This document shows, one piece after another, positions 7,991 through 16,204 of a stretch of 36,118 nt of DNA; the stretch's first letter is position 1, and each line of letters opens with the position of its first letter. Under the pieces are notes generated by a model. The model saw only the letters and a program-made list of their open reading frames with translations. It was not told where the DNA came from and made no database searches. Location: assembly GCA_903910445.1 (NCBI GenBank), contig CAIVZR010000039.1, forward strand, positions 1 through 36,118, in the 5' to 3' direction. A program made the position numbers and the translations under genes. Origin of the DNA: an uncultured Bacteroidota bacterium (GTDB lineage: Bacteria > Bacteroidota > Bacteroidia > UKL13-3).

Positions 7991-9169
7991 TTAATTAGCT
8001 CCTATAAAAGCTAAGAGTCCAACTCCAACTTTAAGTGCCTCCTCTTCAATATCGAATGTAGGGGTATGAACCGATGAGGTGATTCCCCTTGCTTCGTTGC
8101 GGGTCCCTAATCGATAAAAACAACTTGGTACTACTTGAGAGTAATAAGCAAAATCCTCAGCAGCCATCCAGATATCTAAATCAATTACATTTTCATGTCC
8201 TAAATATTCATGGGCTAACGATTTATTTTTCTGAGTGAGTGCCTCATCATTATAAAGAAATGGATATCCTTTTCTAATTTCAAATTCGCAAATTCCACCC
8301 ATGGCTTTGGCTAAATCTTCTGCCATCTGTTTCATGCGAATATGTGCTTCATTCCTCCATTTTTCATCGAGGGTTCTAAAGGTTCCTTCCAAATATACTT
8401 CATCAGGAATTACGTTGGTAGCACCATTGGCAATTACCTTTCCAAAGCTAAGCACTGTGGGCATTATCGGGCTAGCAACTCTACTTACTATTTGCTGTAG
8501 GGCAACAATAATATGAGAGGTAATTAAAACAGGGTCGATATTGTATTGAGGCATGGCACCGTGCCCCCCTTTACCTTTTACAGTAACGTAAAGTTCATCG
8601 GTTGAAGCCATGTACAATCCACTTCTGAAACCTACTTTACCGGCAGGTATCTGTGGCATTACATGCTGCCCATGCATGAATTTCACTTCAGGATTTTTAA
8701 GTACCCCATCTTTAATCATTAAGCTAGCACCGCCAGGAAGTTTTTCTTCGGCTGGCTGAAACACCAGCTTAATGGTTCCTTCCCACTCATCTTTTAATTC
8801 ATTTAAAATTTGTGCAGCACCTAAAAGCGAGGAGGTATGTACATCATGACCACAGGCATGCATCACTCCGGGATTGGTTGACTTGTAAGAAACATCGTTG
8901 GCCTCAACAATTGGCAGTGCATCCATATCCGCTCTAAGTGCACGAATTTTACTCTGAGGATTTTTTCCTTCAATAATTCCTACCACACCAAACCCTCCAA
9001 TATTTTTTGTATGCGCGATGCCTAATTCGGTGAGGCGAGCACTTACAAATGCAGCGGTTTTTTCCTCATGATAGGAGAGCTCTGGGTTACTATGTAAATG
9101 ACGTCGATAATTTACCACCTCCGGGTAAATTTCATTGCTTCGTTGTTTAATTTTATCTTTTAAGTCCAT
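7991..9169 (-). CDS. M20D family amidohydrolase (N-acyl amino acid hydrolase type)
   Basis: A 392-residue metallopeptidase-like enzyme of the hippurate hydrolase/IAA-amino-acid hydrolase/N-acyl-L-amino acid amidohydrolase group. Metal-binding and catalytic motifs are HACGHDVH with C106 and H108, PAEE with E141 and E142, MHGQHV, and the late DIWMAAEDFAYY. The dimerisation lid lies about 185-300. It has no signal peptide, so it should act in the cytoplasm, freeing amino acids from acyl or amide conjugates; the exact substrate cannot be read. It follows the M1 peptidase gene by 14 bases on the same strand, suggesting one peptide-use operon. Confidence 0.9.
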   Translation of the reverse strand: MDLKDKIKQRSNEIYPEVVNYRRHLHSNPELSYHEEKTAAFVSARLTELGIAHTKNIGGFGVVGIIEGKNPQSKIRALRADMDALPIVEANDVSYKSTNPGVMHACGHDVHTSSLLGAAQILNELKDEWEGTIKLVFQPAEEKLPGGASLMIKDGVLKNPEVKFMHGQHVMPQIPAGKVGFRSGLYMASTDELYVTVKGKGGHGAMPQYNIDPVLITSHIIVALQQIVSRVASPIMPTVLSFGKVIANGATNVIPDEVYLEGTFRTLDEKWRNEAHIRMKQMAEDLAKAMGGICEFEIRKGYPFLYNDEALTQKNKSLAHEYLGHENVIDLDIWMAAEDFAYYSQVVPSCFYRLGTRNEARGITSSVHTPTFDIEEEALKVGVGLLAFIGAN

Positions 9170-9183
9170 GCAAAATTTCAGAA

Positions 9184-11049
9184 TTAGTTTACCATTTCAT
9201 CAATGGTTTGTTGTGCAACACTATGGTATCCCGGCCGCGCCATGGTATATACTTTTTTGGCAAATGCTTTTCCATCAGGGGTTTTAACAAGTGCCTTATA
9301 AAGAGGAACAATGAATTTACGGCGTCCAACATTTTCTAAGAATATTTCAAGCTGAGCTTCCGAAGGTAAGTAATTACTTGTAATGGTGTGTTGAAACCAA
9401 TCGCATAGAATTTCACAATTGCCACTCATGGTGAAATGGAATTTTTTATCCAATTCAGCAATCTGCTCCCTCGACATTCCTTCGGGAAGGTTGCGCAAGA
9501 AATGTAGCCATTCATGAGTACTCCAATCCTTCGTTACTAATTCCTTGGCGGGTTTGCCTGCAATAAATTCTTTCGCTTGGGCGGCAGCTTTTTCAAGCAA
9601 TACACTTTTCACGCGGAAAGAATTTTCAGGGATTCCTGGGCCATAAATCCATTTCTCTAACTGAATTTTATTAGCACTTGCGGTATCGCCATTAATTAAG
9701 TTTTCGTTGAAATAGGTTATGAATCTTTCGGTGGTCATACTTTGGAAAGCGTGCTCAGTGAAATATTTATTGATAAATACATCCATGCGTTCTCTGCCCA
9801 CAACATGCTCCACCGTCTTCAAGAAGAACTGCCCTTTGATATAAGCGATATCATTCATGCCATCATCAGGATCACGATCTTTTAAAGATAAAAATAGATG
9901 TGTGTCGATACTTGTATCACCCAATTCTTTAACAGTTTCTTGTAATTCATTAAATCCTAATTCATCGAGCATATCTGCATAATCGCGACCATATAATTTC
10001 TCCATGATACGATTCTCGAAATACATGGTGAATCCTTCATTCAACCAGAAATCATTCCATGTAGCATTCGTTACCAAGTTGCCACTCCAGCTATGCGCCA
10101 ACTCATGAGCAACAAGTGCTACCAAGCTGCGATCGCCAGCGATAATTGTTGGAGTAGCAAAAGTTAATCGTGGATTTTCCATGCCACCAAAAGGGAAGGA
10201 TGGAGGCAATACAATCATATCATAACGCCCCCAAGCATATTCACCATATAAATCACCTGCAGCATCCACCATCTTTTGCATGTCTTCAAATTCATAAATA
10301 CAACGTTCCATCATCACAGGTTCGGCATATACCCCAGTATTTTTTCCAAACGAATGAAAACGAACATCACCCACTGCAATGGCCATTAAATAGCTAGAGA
10401 TAGGCTGAGGCATATTAAAATGATATACACCATCTTTATGTAATAAGGTATCATTCTCTGCACTCATTAATGCCATCAATGAATGAGGACAAGTGATATC
10501 AGCGCTATAGGTGAATTTTACTCCAGGTCCATCTTGGCAAGGCACCCACGTGCGAGCTAAAATAGCTTGCGATTGTGAGAACATAAACGGAAATTGTTTT
10601 CCTGCAGTTTGTTCGGGAGTTAACCACATTAATGCGCCTGCATCGGGAGATGTTTCATAATACACAGTAACCTGGGTGGTACTTGTTTCCACTTCAATAG
10701 ATAATGCTTTGCCTAAAAACTTCACTTCCTCACCGAACTGATATTTTGTTTCCGTTTCATTCTCCCCTTGGGTAATTTTTGAAACCTTCAAATCACGGGT
10801 ATCCAAAATAAGTTGATGGGTACCAGTAATATTTTTAAAATTAATCTTTGCAAATCCTTTCAGAATATGATTTTCAAAGTCAACATTCAAGTTGAGGTGT
10901 ATATGCGTAACCACTGCTTCCGCTGGTTTTGCAAAGGAATGAACATCAGAATTTGTCATGGGTTTATCTTGGTTATTAGGTGTAGTTGACATATGGCAGC
11001 TATAAATTAGAATGCAGGCAATTAAAACTAAATTTTTGAATTTAAACAT
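9184..11049 (-). CDS. M1 family metallopeptidase (leukotriene A4 hydrolase-like), probable lipoprotein
   Basis: A zinc aminopeptidase of 621 residues when started at 11049. That start gives MFKFKNLVLIACILIYSC, a signal peptide with a lipidation cysteine at 18; the frame extends 24 codons upstream, but this adds a charged stretch before the signal. M1 motifs are GGMEN at 288-292 (peptide N-terminus binding), HELAH at 315-319 with zinc ligands, and the third ligand E338 in NEGFTMYFE. The C-terminal part contains YGPGIPEN and an armadillo-like helical domain, as in leukotriene A4 hydrolase and cold-active aminopeptidases. It probably trims peptides outside the inner membrane and hands them on to import. 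First gene of an operon with the M20 amidohydrolase. Confidence 0.9.
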   Translation of the reverse strand: MFKFKNLVLIACILIYSCHMSTTPNNQDKPMTNSDVHSFAKPAEAVVTHIHLNLNVDFENHILKGFAKINFKNITGTHQLILDTRDLKVSKITQGENETETKYQFGEEVKFLGKALSIEVETSTTQVTVYYETSPDAGALMWLTPEQTAGKQFPFMFSQSQAILARTWVPCQDGPGVKFTYSADITCPHSLMALMSAENDTLLHKDGVYHFNMPQPISSYLMAIAVGDVRFHSFGKNTGVYAEPVMMERCIYEFEDMQKMVDAAGDLYGEYAWGRYDMIVLPPSFPFGGMENPRLTFATPTIIAGDRSLVALVAHELAHSWSGNLVTNATWNDFWLNEGFTMYFENRIMEKLYGRDYADMLDELGFNELQETVKELGDTSIDTHLFLSLKDRDPDDGMNDIAYIKGQFFLKTVEHVVGRERMDVFINKYFTEHAFQSMTTERFITYFNENLINGDTASANKIQLEKWIYGPGIPENSFRVKSVLLEKAAAQAKEFIAGKPAKELVTKDWSTHEWLHFLRNLPEGMSREQIAELDKKFHFTMSGNCEILCDWFQHTITSNYLPSEAQLEIFLENVGRRKFIVPLYKALVKTPDGKAFAKKVYTMARPGYHSVAQQTIDEMVN

Positions 11050-11310
11050 TATGGAAATCATATAAAAAAAAGGTAACCGTTTTTTCAAATGGGTTGCTGT
11101 AACAGGATACCCTTGCTGCAAATTAAAGCGTTTTTAGATGATTCGTGTTTATGCCTCAAAAGATATTGTACATTATTTTAATCAATCCTTTACGTTGTAG
11201 TTCTAAATATGACAGTAGATGTTGAAAATTTGCAATTCTTAACTTTGATTTTGTGTAAATTGATGCTTAATTTGCATCATCAAATAAATATTCAATCCAA
11301 TTCTTTTCAA

Positions 11311-11979
11311 ATGGTTAAAAAACTTTTAGTAAGTGTATTTTCATTGTGCACTTTCGGAGCATTTGCACAAACGGCCCCGGCTGTTGCACCTCCCGATAGC
11401 TTGTCCAATTACACCTTTGCCAATGATGATAGCTCCACCCAAGGAGGAGAGGCAAATACGCCAGTAGTAAAGCCTTATATACGCTTAAAGGTTACCAATA
11501 TAGATACTATAACCAATCTCATCACCTATAAGGAGATTGTTGAGCAGGAAGAATCTCAAGAAGATTCACTTTATATCCGATGCTTAAAACTTCTAAAAAG
11601 AAAATTTGGAGTTTATGGTAAAATGATTCCGGTGAATAAACCCAATGAAAAAATTCAGGTGACCCTACAATTACCTGTTTATAGTAAACCGACGGCTTAT
11701 AATAAAATGCCAGCAGGTATGATTGATTTCACTTTTACACTAGATATCAAATCGGGTAGATATCGTTACCGTATCGATAATATACGCCACCTACCTCCAC
11801 CAAATTCATTAAACCCTGAACCACGCCCAATCTATTTGGAATACTATATCGATTCGAAAGCGAATGTGAAGGCTACCGACCTAGTTATAAAAAGCGCGGA
11901 TGAAGAAATTAAGAAATTTATTATTGAGTTAAAGAAACGCTTGCAAGATCCGAAAATTGCCGATGATGACGATTGGTAG
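11311..11979 (+). CDS. Secreted protein of unknown function, possibly DUF4468-like
   Basis: A 222-residue protein if started at 11311, where MVKKLLVSVFSLCTFGAFAQ is a clean Sec signal peptide cut after AFA. The longer frame from 11209 would bury this signal, so it was rejected. The mature part opens with a low-complexity P/A/S stretch, then a two-part alpha/beta region: YIRLKVTNIDTITNLITYKEIV, a CLKLLKRKFGVYGKMI helix, QVTLQLPVY, and FTFTLDIKSGRYRYRIDNIRHL. The GRYRYRI strand and the following C-terminal helix resemble the DUF4468 (TBP-like fold) proteins of Bacteroidota, but this is a weak match by eye. It ends with an acidic DDDDW tail. A TAACTTTG -7-like element sits at 11240-11247. Confidence 0.6.
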   Translation: MVKKLLVSVFSLCTFGAFAQTAPAVAPPDSLSNYTFANDDSSTQGGEANTPVVKPYIRLKVTNIDTITNLITYKEIVEQEESQEDSLYIRCLKLLKRKFGVYGKMIPVNKPNEKIQVTLQLPVYSKPTAYNKMPAGMIDFTFTLDIKSGRYRYRIDNIRHLPPPNSLNPEPRPIYLEYYIDSKANVKATDLVIKSADEEIKKFIIELKKRLQDPKIADDDDW

Positions 11980-12002
11980 ATTGCAGCCCCTACAAAATAC
12001 AG

Positions 12003-12036
12003 AAGCCTGTTACTTTAATGTAACAGGCTTTTTTTA
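12003..12036 (+). terminator. Rho-independent terminator, overlapping the convergent gene
   Basis: A perfect stem of AAGCCTGTTAC with GTAACAGGCTT, a six-base loop and a run of T follow the secreted-protein gene by 23 bases. The loop and right arm form the stop and the last six codons (KKSLLH) of the convergent glycosyltransferase gene. Confidence 0.9.
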
Positions 12037-12782
12037 TGCAATTCTTTTAGAAGTCGGTATTTCCTGTGTGTTTCCTGTGCACTTATGATGGCAATAGTAT
12101 AACCATAAGCGCCATCCAGAAATCCAGCATGTAAGAAATAGTTGCGAATGAATTTGCTAATTGTTTTAATAAATATCATTGGCACGGAAATATTTTTCTT
12201 AAGCTCAAATAAATGCCGAGCAGAAATCTCCGCATAGCGCAGGCTTCTATTACGATGCTCTTCAACAGTATAATAGCTGTAATGTAAAATATTTCCTTGC
12301 AGATGTATGATACTTGCAGCAGGTTCATAGAGCTCAAACTTATCATGAGGATTTATTCCTCCCCATTGCCCCTGATGTCGATTCCACAAGCGCAACTTGA
12401 TATCTGGGTACCAGCCACCATGCTTAATCCATTGCCCGCAATAATTTGTCAAACGGTTCATTGAATATCCATCAGCTTCAACAGAATTTTTCACACGATG
12501 AATTTCATTCCGCAGTGTTTCGTCTAAACATTCATCGGCATCGAGGCTTAATACCCAATCGCAGCTTGCTTGTGAAGCAGCGTAATTTTTTTGCTGTATA
12601 TGCCCTTCAAAGGGATGGATAATAAACTTCACTTTGAACTTTTCACAAATAGCTTTGGTATTATCAGTGCTATTTGAATCAACTATAACAATTTCATCGG
12701 TCACGTCAACTAATGAATCGAGGCATCGTTCAATATTCCGCGATTCGTTAAAGGTGATAATTACTGCAGATAATTTAATCAT
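12015..12782 (-). CDS. GT2 family glycosyltransferase, WaaE/KdtX-like
   Basis: A 255-residue GT-A fold transferase of family 2. It opens LSAVIITFNESRNIERCLDS, has VDSNSTDNT at 35-42 for nucleotide binding and the metal motif SLDADE with D81 and D83, then a core-specific region with RLWNRHQGQWGGINPHDKF and a membrane-proximal C-terminus (FIRNYFLHAGFLDGAYGYTIAII). This layout matches the LPS-core beta-1,4-glucosyltransferase WaaE group, common in Bacteroidota with varied acceptors. Its start overlaps the aroQ stop by four bases, so it is coupled to aroQ. Its last codons lie inside the terminator of the gene coming the other way. Confidence 0.88.
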   Translation of the reverse strand: MIKLSAVIITFNESRNIERCLDSLVDVTDEIVIVDSNSTDNTKAICEKFKVKFIIHPFEGHIQQKNYAASQASCDWVLSLDADECLDETLRNEIHRVKNSVEADGYSMNRLTNYCGQWIKHGGWYPDIKLRLWNRHQGQWGGINPHDKFELYEPAASIIHLQGNILHYSYYTVEEHRNRSLRYAEISARHLFELKKNISVPMIFIKTISKFIRNYFLHAGFLDGAYGYTIAIISAQETHRKYRLLKELHKKSLLH

Positions 12783-13201
12783 TTGACTTCAGTAAAATAT
12801 TTAAGAGCCAGTTCGTATCCATGCAATCCAAAGCCAATGATGCTTCCAGCACAGGATTTACTTACCATCGATGAGTGACGGTATTCTTCTCTGTTTAAAA
12901 TATTACTAATATGTACTTCAATAACTGGAGTGCGAATAGATGATACACAATCGGCAATAGCCACAGAGGTATGGGTATACCCCCCGGCATTTAAAATAAT
13001 GCCATCACATACGAAGCCCGACTCTTGCAACTGATTAATTATTTCTCCTTCAACATTACTTTGATAATAGGTAATATTGATATTCGGATATTTTTGGATG
13101 AGTTTTTCCAAATAATCTTCAAAGTATTCCGAGCCATAAATCTCGGGCTGACGGCGTCCCACCAAATTGAGGTTAGGTCCATTGATGATGCAAATATTCA
13201 T
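12779..13201 (-). CDS. aroQ: Type II 3-dehydroquinate dehydratase
   Basis: A 140-residue enzyme of the shikimate pathway that dehydrates 3-dehydroquinate to 3-dehydroshikimate; it forms a dodecamer in the cytoplasm. Signature parts are INGPNLNLVGRRQPEIYG with the catalytic Tyr22, LNAGGYTHTSVAIADC with N71 and H77, and IEVHISNILNREEYRHSS with H97 and R108. Length is usual (140-150). It is divergent from xerD, and its -7 element TAACTTTG (13223-13216) lies 14 bases before the start codon. Confidence 0.96.
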   Translation of the reverse strand: MNICIINGPNLNLVGRRQPEIYGSEYFEDYLEKLIQKYPNINITYYQSNVEGEIINQLQESGFVCDGIILNAGGYTHTSVAIADCVSSIRTPVIEVHISNILNREEYRHSSMVSKSCAGSIIGFGLHGYELALKYFTEVK

Positions 13202-13223
13202 TTTGTACTTTTGTGCAAAGTTA
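13182..13223. promoter_or_regulatory. Face-to-face promoters of xerD and aroQ
   Basis: The plus strand has TTG (13182-13184), 21 bases, TACTTTTG (13206-13213), directed at xerD. The minus strand has TAACTTTG (13223-13216), directed at aroQ, but no clear -33 element. The two -7 boxes are only two bases apart and form the near-palindrome TACTTTTGTGCAAAGTTA, so the polymerase could serve only one gene at a time. Confidence 0.55.
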
Positions 13224-13275
13224 AATTAAAAATTTACTCCTACCCGATTACATAAATAGATAGTAGCAGCACCTC

Positions 13276-14184
13276 ATGAGTTGGCCAGTATATAAGAAAG
13301 GATTTAAATCTTATCTAAAGTTAGAGAAGAGTCTGTCGAAGAATACAGTAGAGGCCTACCTGCGCGATATTGAGAAGCTCACACAGTATTTTGATGTGCA
13401 TCAAATGGAATATGCACCGGAGGATGTGAAGCTAAAACAATTGCGAGAGTTTATTGGATGGCTGAACGAACTGGGGCTGAGTGCATTCTCTCAAGCCCGA
13501 ATCATATCAGGTATCAAAGCCTTCTTCGAATACTTATTGCATGAAGAAGCCATTGATTCGAGTCCTGCCGAATTATTAGATGCTCCTCGCCTTGCTCGTA
13601 CGCTTCCTGATGTACTCTCTGCCGATGAGATTGATGCCATCATTCAATCCATCGATATGTCGAAGCCCTTTGCACATCGAAACCGGGCTATCGTGGAAAC
13701 GCTCTATAGCTGCGGCTTGCGGGTAAGCGAGCTGGTTCAATTGAAGCTAACTGATATTTATGAAACGGAGAAATTCCTTCGTATCGTAGGCAAAGGAAAT
13801 AAAGAACGATTGGTGCCCATAGGAAATATGGCACTGCGCCAAATTGAAATGTACTTAAAAGAACGCCAGCATTTGCCAGTGGTAGAAAGCGCGCGAAATT
13901 TATTGTTTCTCAATAATAGAGGCAAAGCCATTTCACGGGTAATGATTTTTTTAATTATTAAAAAGCTTGTGAAAGAGGCCGGCATTCAGAAGGTGATTTC
14001 ACCTCATACTTTCCGACATAGTTTTGCTACCGTGCTTATTGAGAATGGGGCTGATTTACGTGCTGTTCAAGCCATGCTGGGCCATGCAAGTATTACCACT
14101 ACCGAAATTTACACGCATTTGAATACTCAGTATTTGCATCAGGTGGTGAATGAATTTCACCCGAGAGGGAAACATAAAAAATAA
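13276..14184 (+). CDS. xerD: Tyrosine recombinase XerC/XerD
   Basis: A 302-residue site-specific recombinase of the usual XerC/D length. It resolves chromosome dimers at dif with FtsK. The N-terminal SAM-like DNA-binding domain (1-100, LEKSLSKNTVEAYLRDI) is followed by the catalytic domain with all expected residues: R149 in CGLRVSEL, K173 in VGKGNKERLVP, H244 and R247 in SPHTFRHSFAT, H270 in GHASITTTEIYTH and nucleophile Y279. No integrase arm-binding domain, no att-like repeats and no phage genes surround it, so it is a housekeeping enzyme. XerC and XerD cannot be told apart with certainty here. Confidence 0.94.
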   Translation: MSWPVYKKGFKSYLKLEKSLSKNTVEAYLRDIEKLTQYFDVHQMEYAPEDVKLKQLREFIGWLNELGLSAFSQARIISGIKAFFEYLLHEEAIDSSPAELLDAPRLARTLPDVLSADEIDAIIQSIDMSKPFAHRNRAIVETLYSCGLRVSELVQLKLTDIYETEKFLRIVGKGNKERLVPIGNMALRQIEMYLKERQHLPVVESARNLLFLNNRGKAISRVMIFLIIKKLVKEAGIQKVISPHTFRHSFATVLIENGADLRAVQAMLGHASITTTEIYTHLNTQYLHQVVNEFHPRGKHKK

Positions 14185-14206
14185 GGTAGTAAGATTTAAT
14201 TGAAGG

Positions 14207-15538
14207 CTAGAACCGTTTTCCAACTCCAATCACCACTTGCATTTGCCAAGGGTATTCGCGGAGCCAGCGATCATTTTTAGAGAGACTGGTTAAGGCAATT
14301 TTAAATTGTGGAGCCAGGGTATATTCTACATTTCTGCGAGCCTTATACATGAAACCTCCTCCAGCTATTAAATTGAAAGCATCTTTATAATTCAAATAAT
14401 TAAAAGAACTGCTGCTGCGACTCACCTCTGCTACCACAAACCCAACATTGTCGGCATCAACCAACTTCACATTGGCGCCACTTAAATACATATATGATAA
14501 TCCGATATTCATCACATAGCTTAAGTTATTGTACTTAAGGGTAGGACGATTGAATTCAAAAATCAAAGGAATCTCTCTCAAACTATATTTATTAGTATAT
14601 GAATTCGCATTCCCTGAAACTATAGTATCAGCTCGTTCAGAAACATTGGCATCAGAAATATTAGGATCGAGCTGAGATAAGGCAATATCCTTTCCGCAAT
14701 TACATGGAGATTGCTCTGGGGTTGCGTTATAGTATAGTGTTTGATTTACCTGAGTGAAATAATATCCTGTTTTGATACGAATATCCTGGGTAATATTCAT
14801 TTTCAATCCGAAACCAGTGGTATAACTAAATCCAACATGACTAATACTATTGCGCAGGTTACGATTGTTAGAAGCAGTTTTGCTTCCCAAGAAACTGGAG
14901 AGCGGGCTTTTAAGAATTATATTACTGAACCCTGGTGCATACAATATTTCCAAAACATATTTATTTTCTAAAGTAGTGGCCGGTTTTAATGGTGTTTGTG
15001 TATCCAATAATTTTGCTGCATCAAGCGGTAATACTTTGGTTTTGGTATAGAAGAGTTTTAGGTCGGGTAGATGCAGTAGTGAAGCAAAATCCGCCTTTCT
15101 TGTAGGCTTAACTAAAGTTTCAGCAGGTGTTGTAATGGCAGGAACTACAGGTGTCGGAGTAATTGGAGAAGTGACAATGGCTTGAGAAGCAACAGGAGGT
15201 TGTGAAACTACAGACCCTGAAGGAACAGTATTAGATATTGTGGCTTCTGACGATGTCGCTAATGGCATAGCAACAATGTTCGAAGCCTTTGAATTATTAG
15301 CATTGTTGGCAGGTGCTTCAATGCTTGGAATAGCCACCACAGGTGAGGTACTAGCTTGATGTTCGAATAACCACCACGCGGCAGTAGTGCCAGTGATAAA
15401 AAGTGGCAAGAGCCAAAGAAGATAACGACGTTTCTTCTTGACGGGCATCTCGGCGTTCAATCGTCCCAGTAGCTGCTGCCATGTAGCATGCTGAGGCATT
15501 TCGCGGTAGTCTTCAAATTTTTCTTTTAAGGAGCTCAT
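14207..15538 (-). CDS. Putative dual-membrane-spanning anti-sigma factor (Dma-like)
   Basis: A 443-residue protein with three parts: a short N-terminal cytoplasmic segment (1-38, with the helix HATWQQLLGRLNAE), one inner-membrane helix (39-58, YLLWLLPLFITGTTAAWWLF), and a long P/A/S/T/V-rich linker (60-145) leading to a beta-barrel-like region (about 190-443: alternating strands such as YVLEILYAPGFSNIIL, FGLKMNITQDIRIKTGYYFTQV, ending in WQMQVVIGVGKRF with a terminal Phe). It follows the ECF sigma gene by two bases. This layout fits the dual-membrane-spanning anti-sigma factors reported in Bacteroides thetaiotaomicron (recalled from memory): sigma binding inside, a barrel in the outer membrane. 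No FecR or zinc-finger anti-sigma motif is visible. Confidence 0.7.
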   Translation of the reverse strand: MSSLKEKFEDYREMPQHATWQQLLGRLNAEMPVKKKRRYLLWLLPLFITGTTAAWWLFEHQASTSPVVAIPSIEAPANNANNSKASNIVAMPLATSSEATISNTVPSGSVVSQPPVASQAIVTSPITPTPVVPAITTPAETLVKPTRKADFASLLHLPDLKLFYTKTKVLPLDAAKLLDTQTPLKPATTLENKYVLEILYAPGFSNIILKSPLSSFLGSKTASNNRNLRNSISHVGFSYTTGFGLKMNITQDIRIKTGYYFTQVNQTLYYNATPEQSPCNCGKDIALSQLDPNISDANVSERADTIVSGNANSYTNKYSLREIPLIFEFNRPTLKYNNLSYVMNIGLSYMYLSGANVKLVDADNVGFVVAEVSRSSSSFNYLNYKDAFNLIAGGGFMYKARRNVEYTLAPQFKIALTSLSKNDRWLREYPWQMQVVIGVGKRF

Positions 15539-15540
15539 GA

Positions 15541-16080
15541 TTAATTTTTAGTAACAAAAAATGTTTTTTCAATTAATTTCTTCAAATATGTCTTACTTCG
15601 ATTAAGTTGCGATTTACTGGTGCCCTCACTAATTCCCATGGCCTCAGAAATTTCTTTATGGGTATACCCTTCGATGGCATGCATGTTTAAAATCATCCTG
15701 TACCCTTCTGGCATGCCTTCCATTAGTTTTAAAATATCACGTGCACTGATGGAGTCAATTACATAATCATCCACCCCACTATCTTGTGAATCAAATTCAT
15801 CGAAAGGCATTTTGCTTAGTTTGCGATAATGTTCAATTGCGGTGTACACCATGATTCGTTTCATCCATCCTTCAAAAGAACCACTAGCGGTATAACCAGA
15901 GATGAGTTTATATATTTTCATAAACCCTTCCATCATTACGTCTTCGGCTTCGGCACGATGCTTCACATAGCGCAAACAAATTCCCAGCATCAGCCCTGCG
16001 TACTTTTTGTAAAGTCGCTCTTGGCTTTTGCGGTTGTTTTGCCTGCACCCTTCTATCAGTTCAGCTTCGCTTTCGTGCAT
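15541..16080 (-). CDS. RNA polymerase ECF sigma factor
   Basis: A 179-residue sigma-70 family factor with only regions 2 and 4. Region 2 lies about 25-85 (YAGLMLGICLRYVKHRAEAEDVMMEGFMKIY ... FEGWMKRIMVYTAIEHYRK) and region 4 about 119-167 (MPEGYRMILNMHAIEGYTHKEISEAMGISEGTSKSQLNRSKTYL, a clear helix-turn-helix). It would direct polymerase to a small set of envelope-related promoters, perhaps including its own: TGCAAC and CGAT separated by 17 bases lie 25-52 bases upstream. It is co-transcribed with a predicted membrane anti-sigma partner. Confidence 0.95.
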   Translation of the reverse strand: MHESEAELIEGCRQNNRKSQERLYKKYAGLMLGICLRYVKHRAEAEDVMMEGFMKIYKLISGYTASGSFEGWMKRIMVYTAIEHYRKLSKMPFDEFDSQDSGVDDYVIDSISARDILKLMEGMPEGYRMILNMHAIEGYTHKEISEAMGISEGTSKSQLNRSKTYLKKLIEKTFFVTKN

Positions 16081-16105
16081 AATGCGTTAGTGAATTTACA
16101 CAATA

Positions 16106-16132
16106 ATCGTAATAACCATCCATTTCGTTGCA
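16106..16132 (-). promoter_or_regulatory. Candidate ECF-type autoregulated promoter
   Basis: On the minus strand TGCAAC (16132-16127), 17 bases, CGAT (16109-16106) resemble the AAC/CGT promoters of ECF sigma factors and have their usual spacing. It is flanked by the inverted pair CTAACGCA (16134-16141) and TGCGTTAG (16083-16090). Transcription would start near 16098, about 18 bases before the sigma ATG. Confidence 0.5.
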
Positions 16133-16143
16133 TCTAACGCAAG

Positions 16144-16167
16144 AAAATCGCGATTATTTGCGATTTT
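16144..16167. repeat. Short inverted repeat between sigma gene and comB
   Basis: AAAATCGC (16144-16151) pairs perfectly with GCGATTTT (16160-16167) around an eight-base loop; on the plus strand a T-rich tract follows. It could be a weak terminator or a protein-binding site in the divergent spacer. Confidence 0.4.
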
Positions 16168-16204
16168 ATTTGTTTTTTCGTGGAGCAGATTTTTTTATTC
16201 CACC

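Noticed and set aside
11050-11121. N-terminal extension of the M1 peptidase from 11121
   Set aside because: It places a charged stretch before the lipoprotein signal; the start at 11049 (or 11061) gives a normal signal peptide.
11209-11310. N-terminal extension of the secreted protein from ATG 11209
   Set aside because: The extension would precede a clean signal peptide beginning at 11311, and a -7-like box lies inside the extension.
13276-14184. Tyrosine recombinase as sign of a mobile element
   Set aside because: Length and motifs are those of housekeeping XerC/D; there are no flanking repeats, no tRNA target and no phage or plasmid genes.
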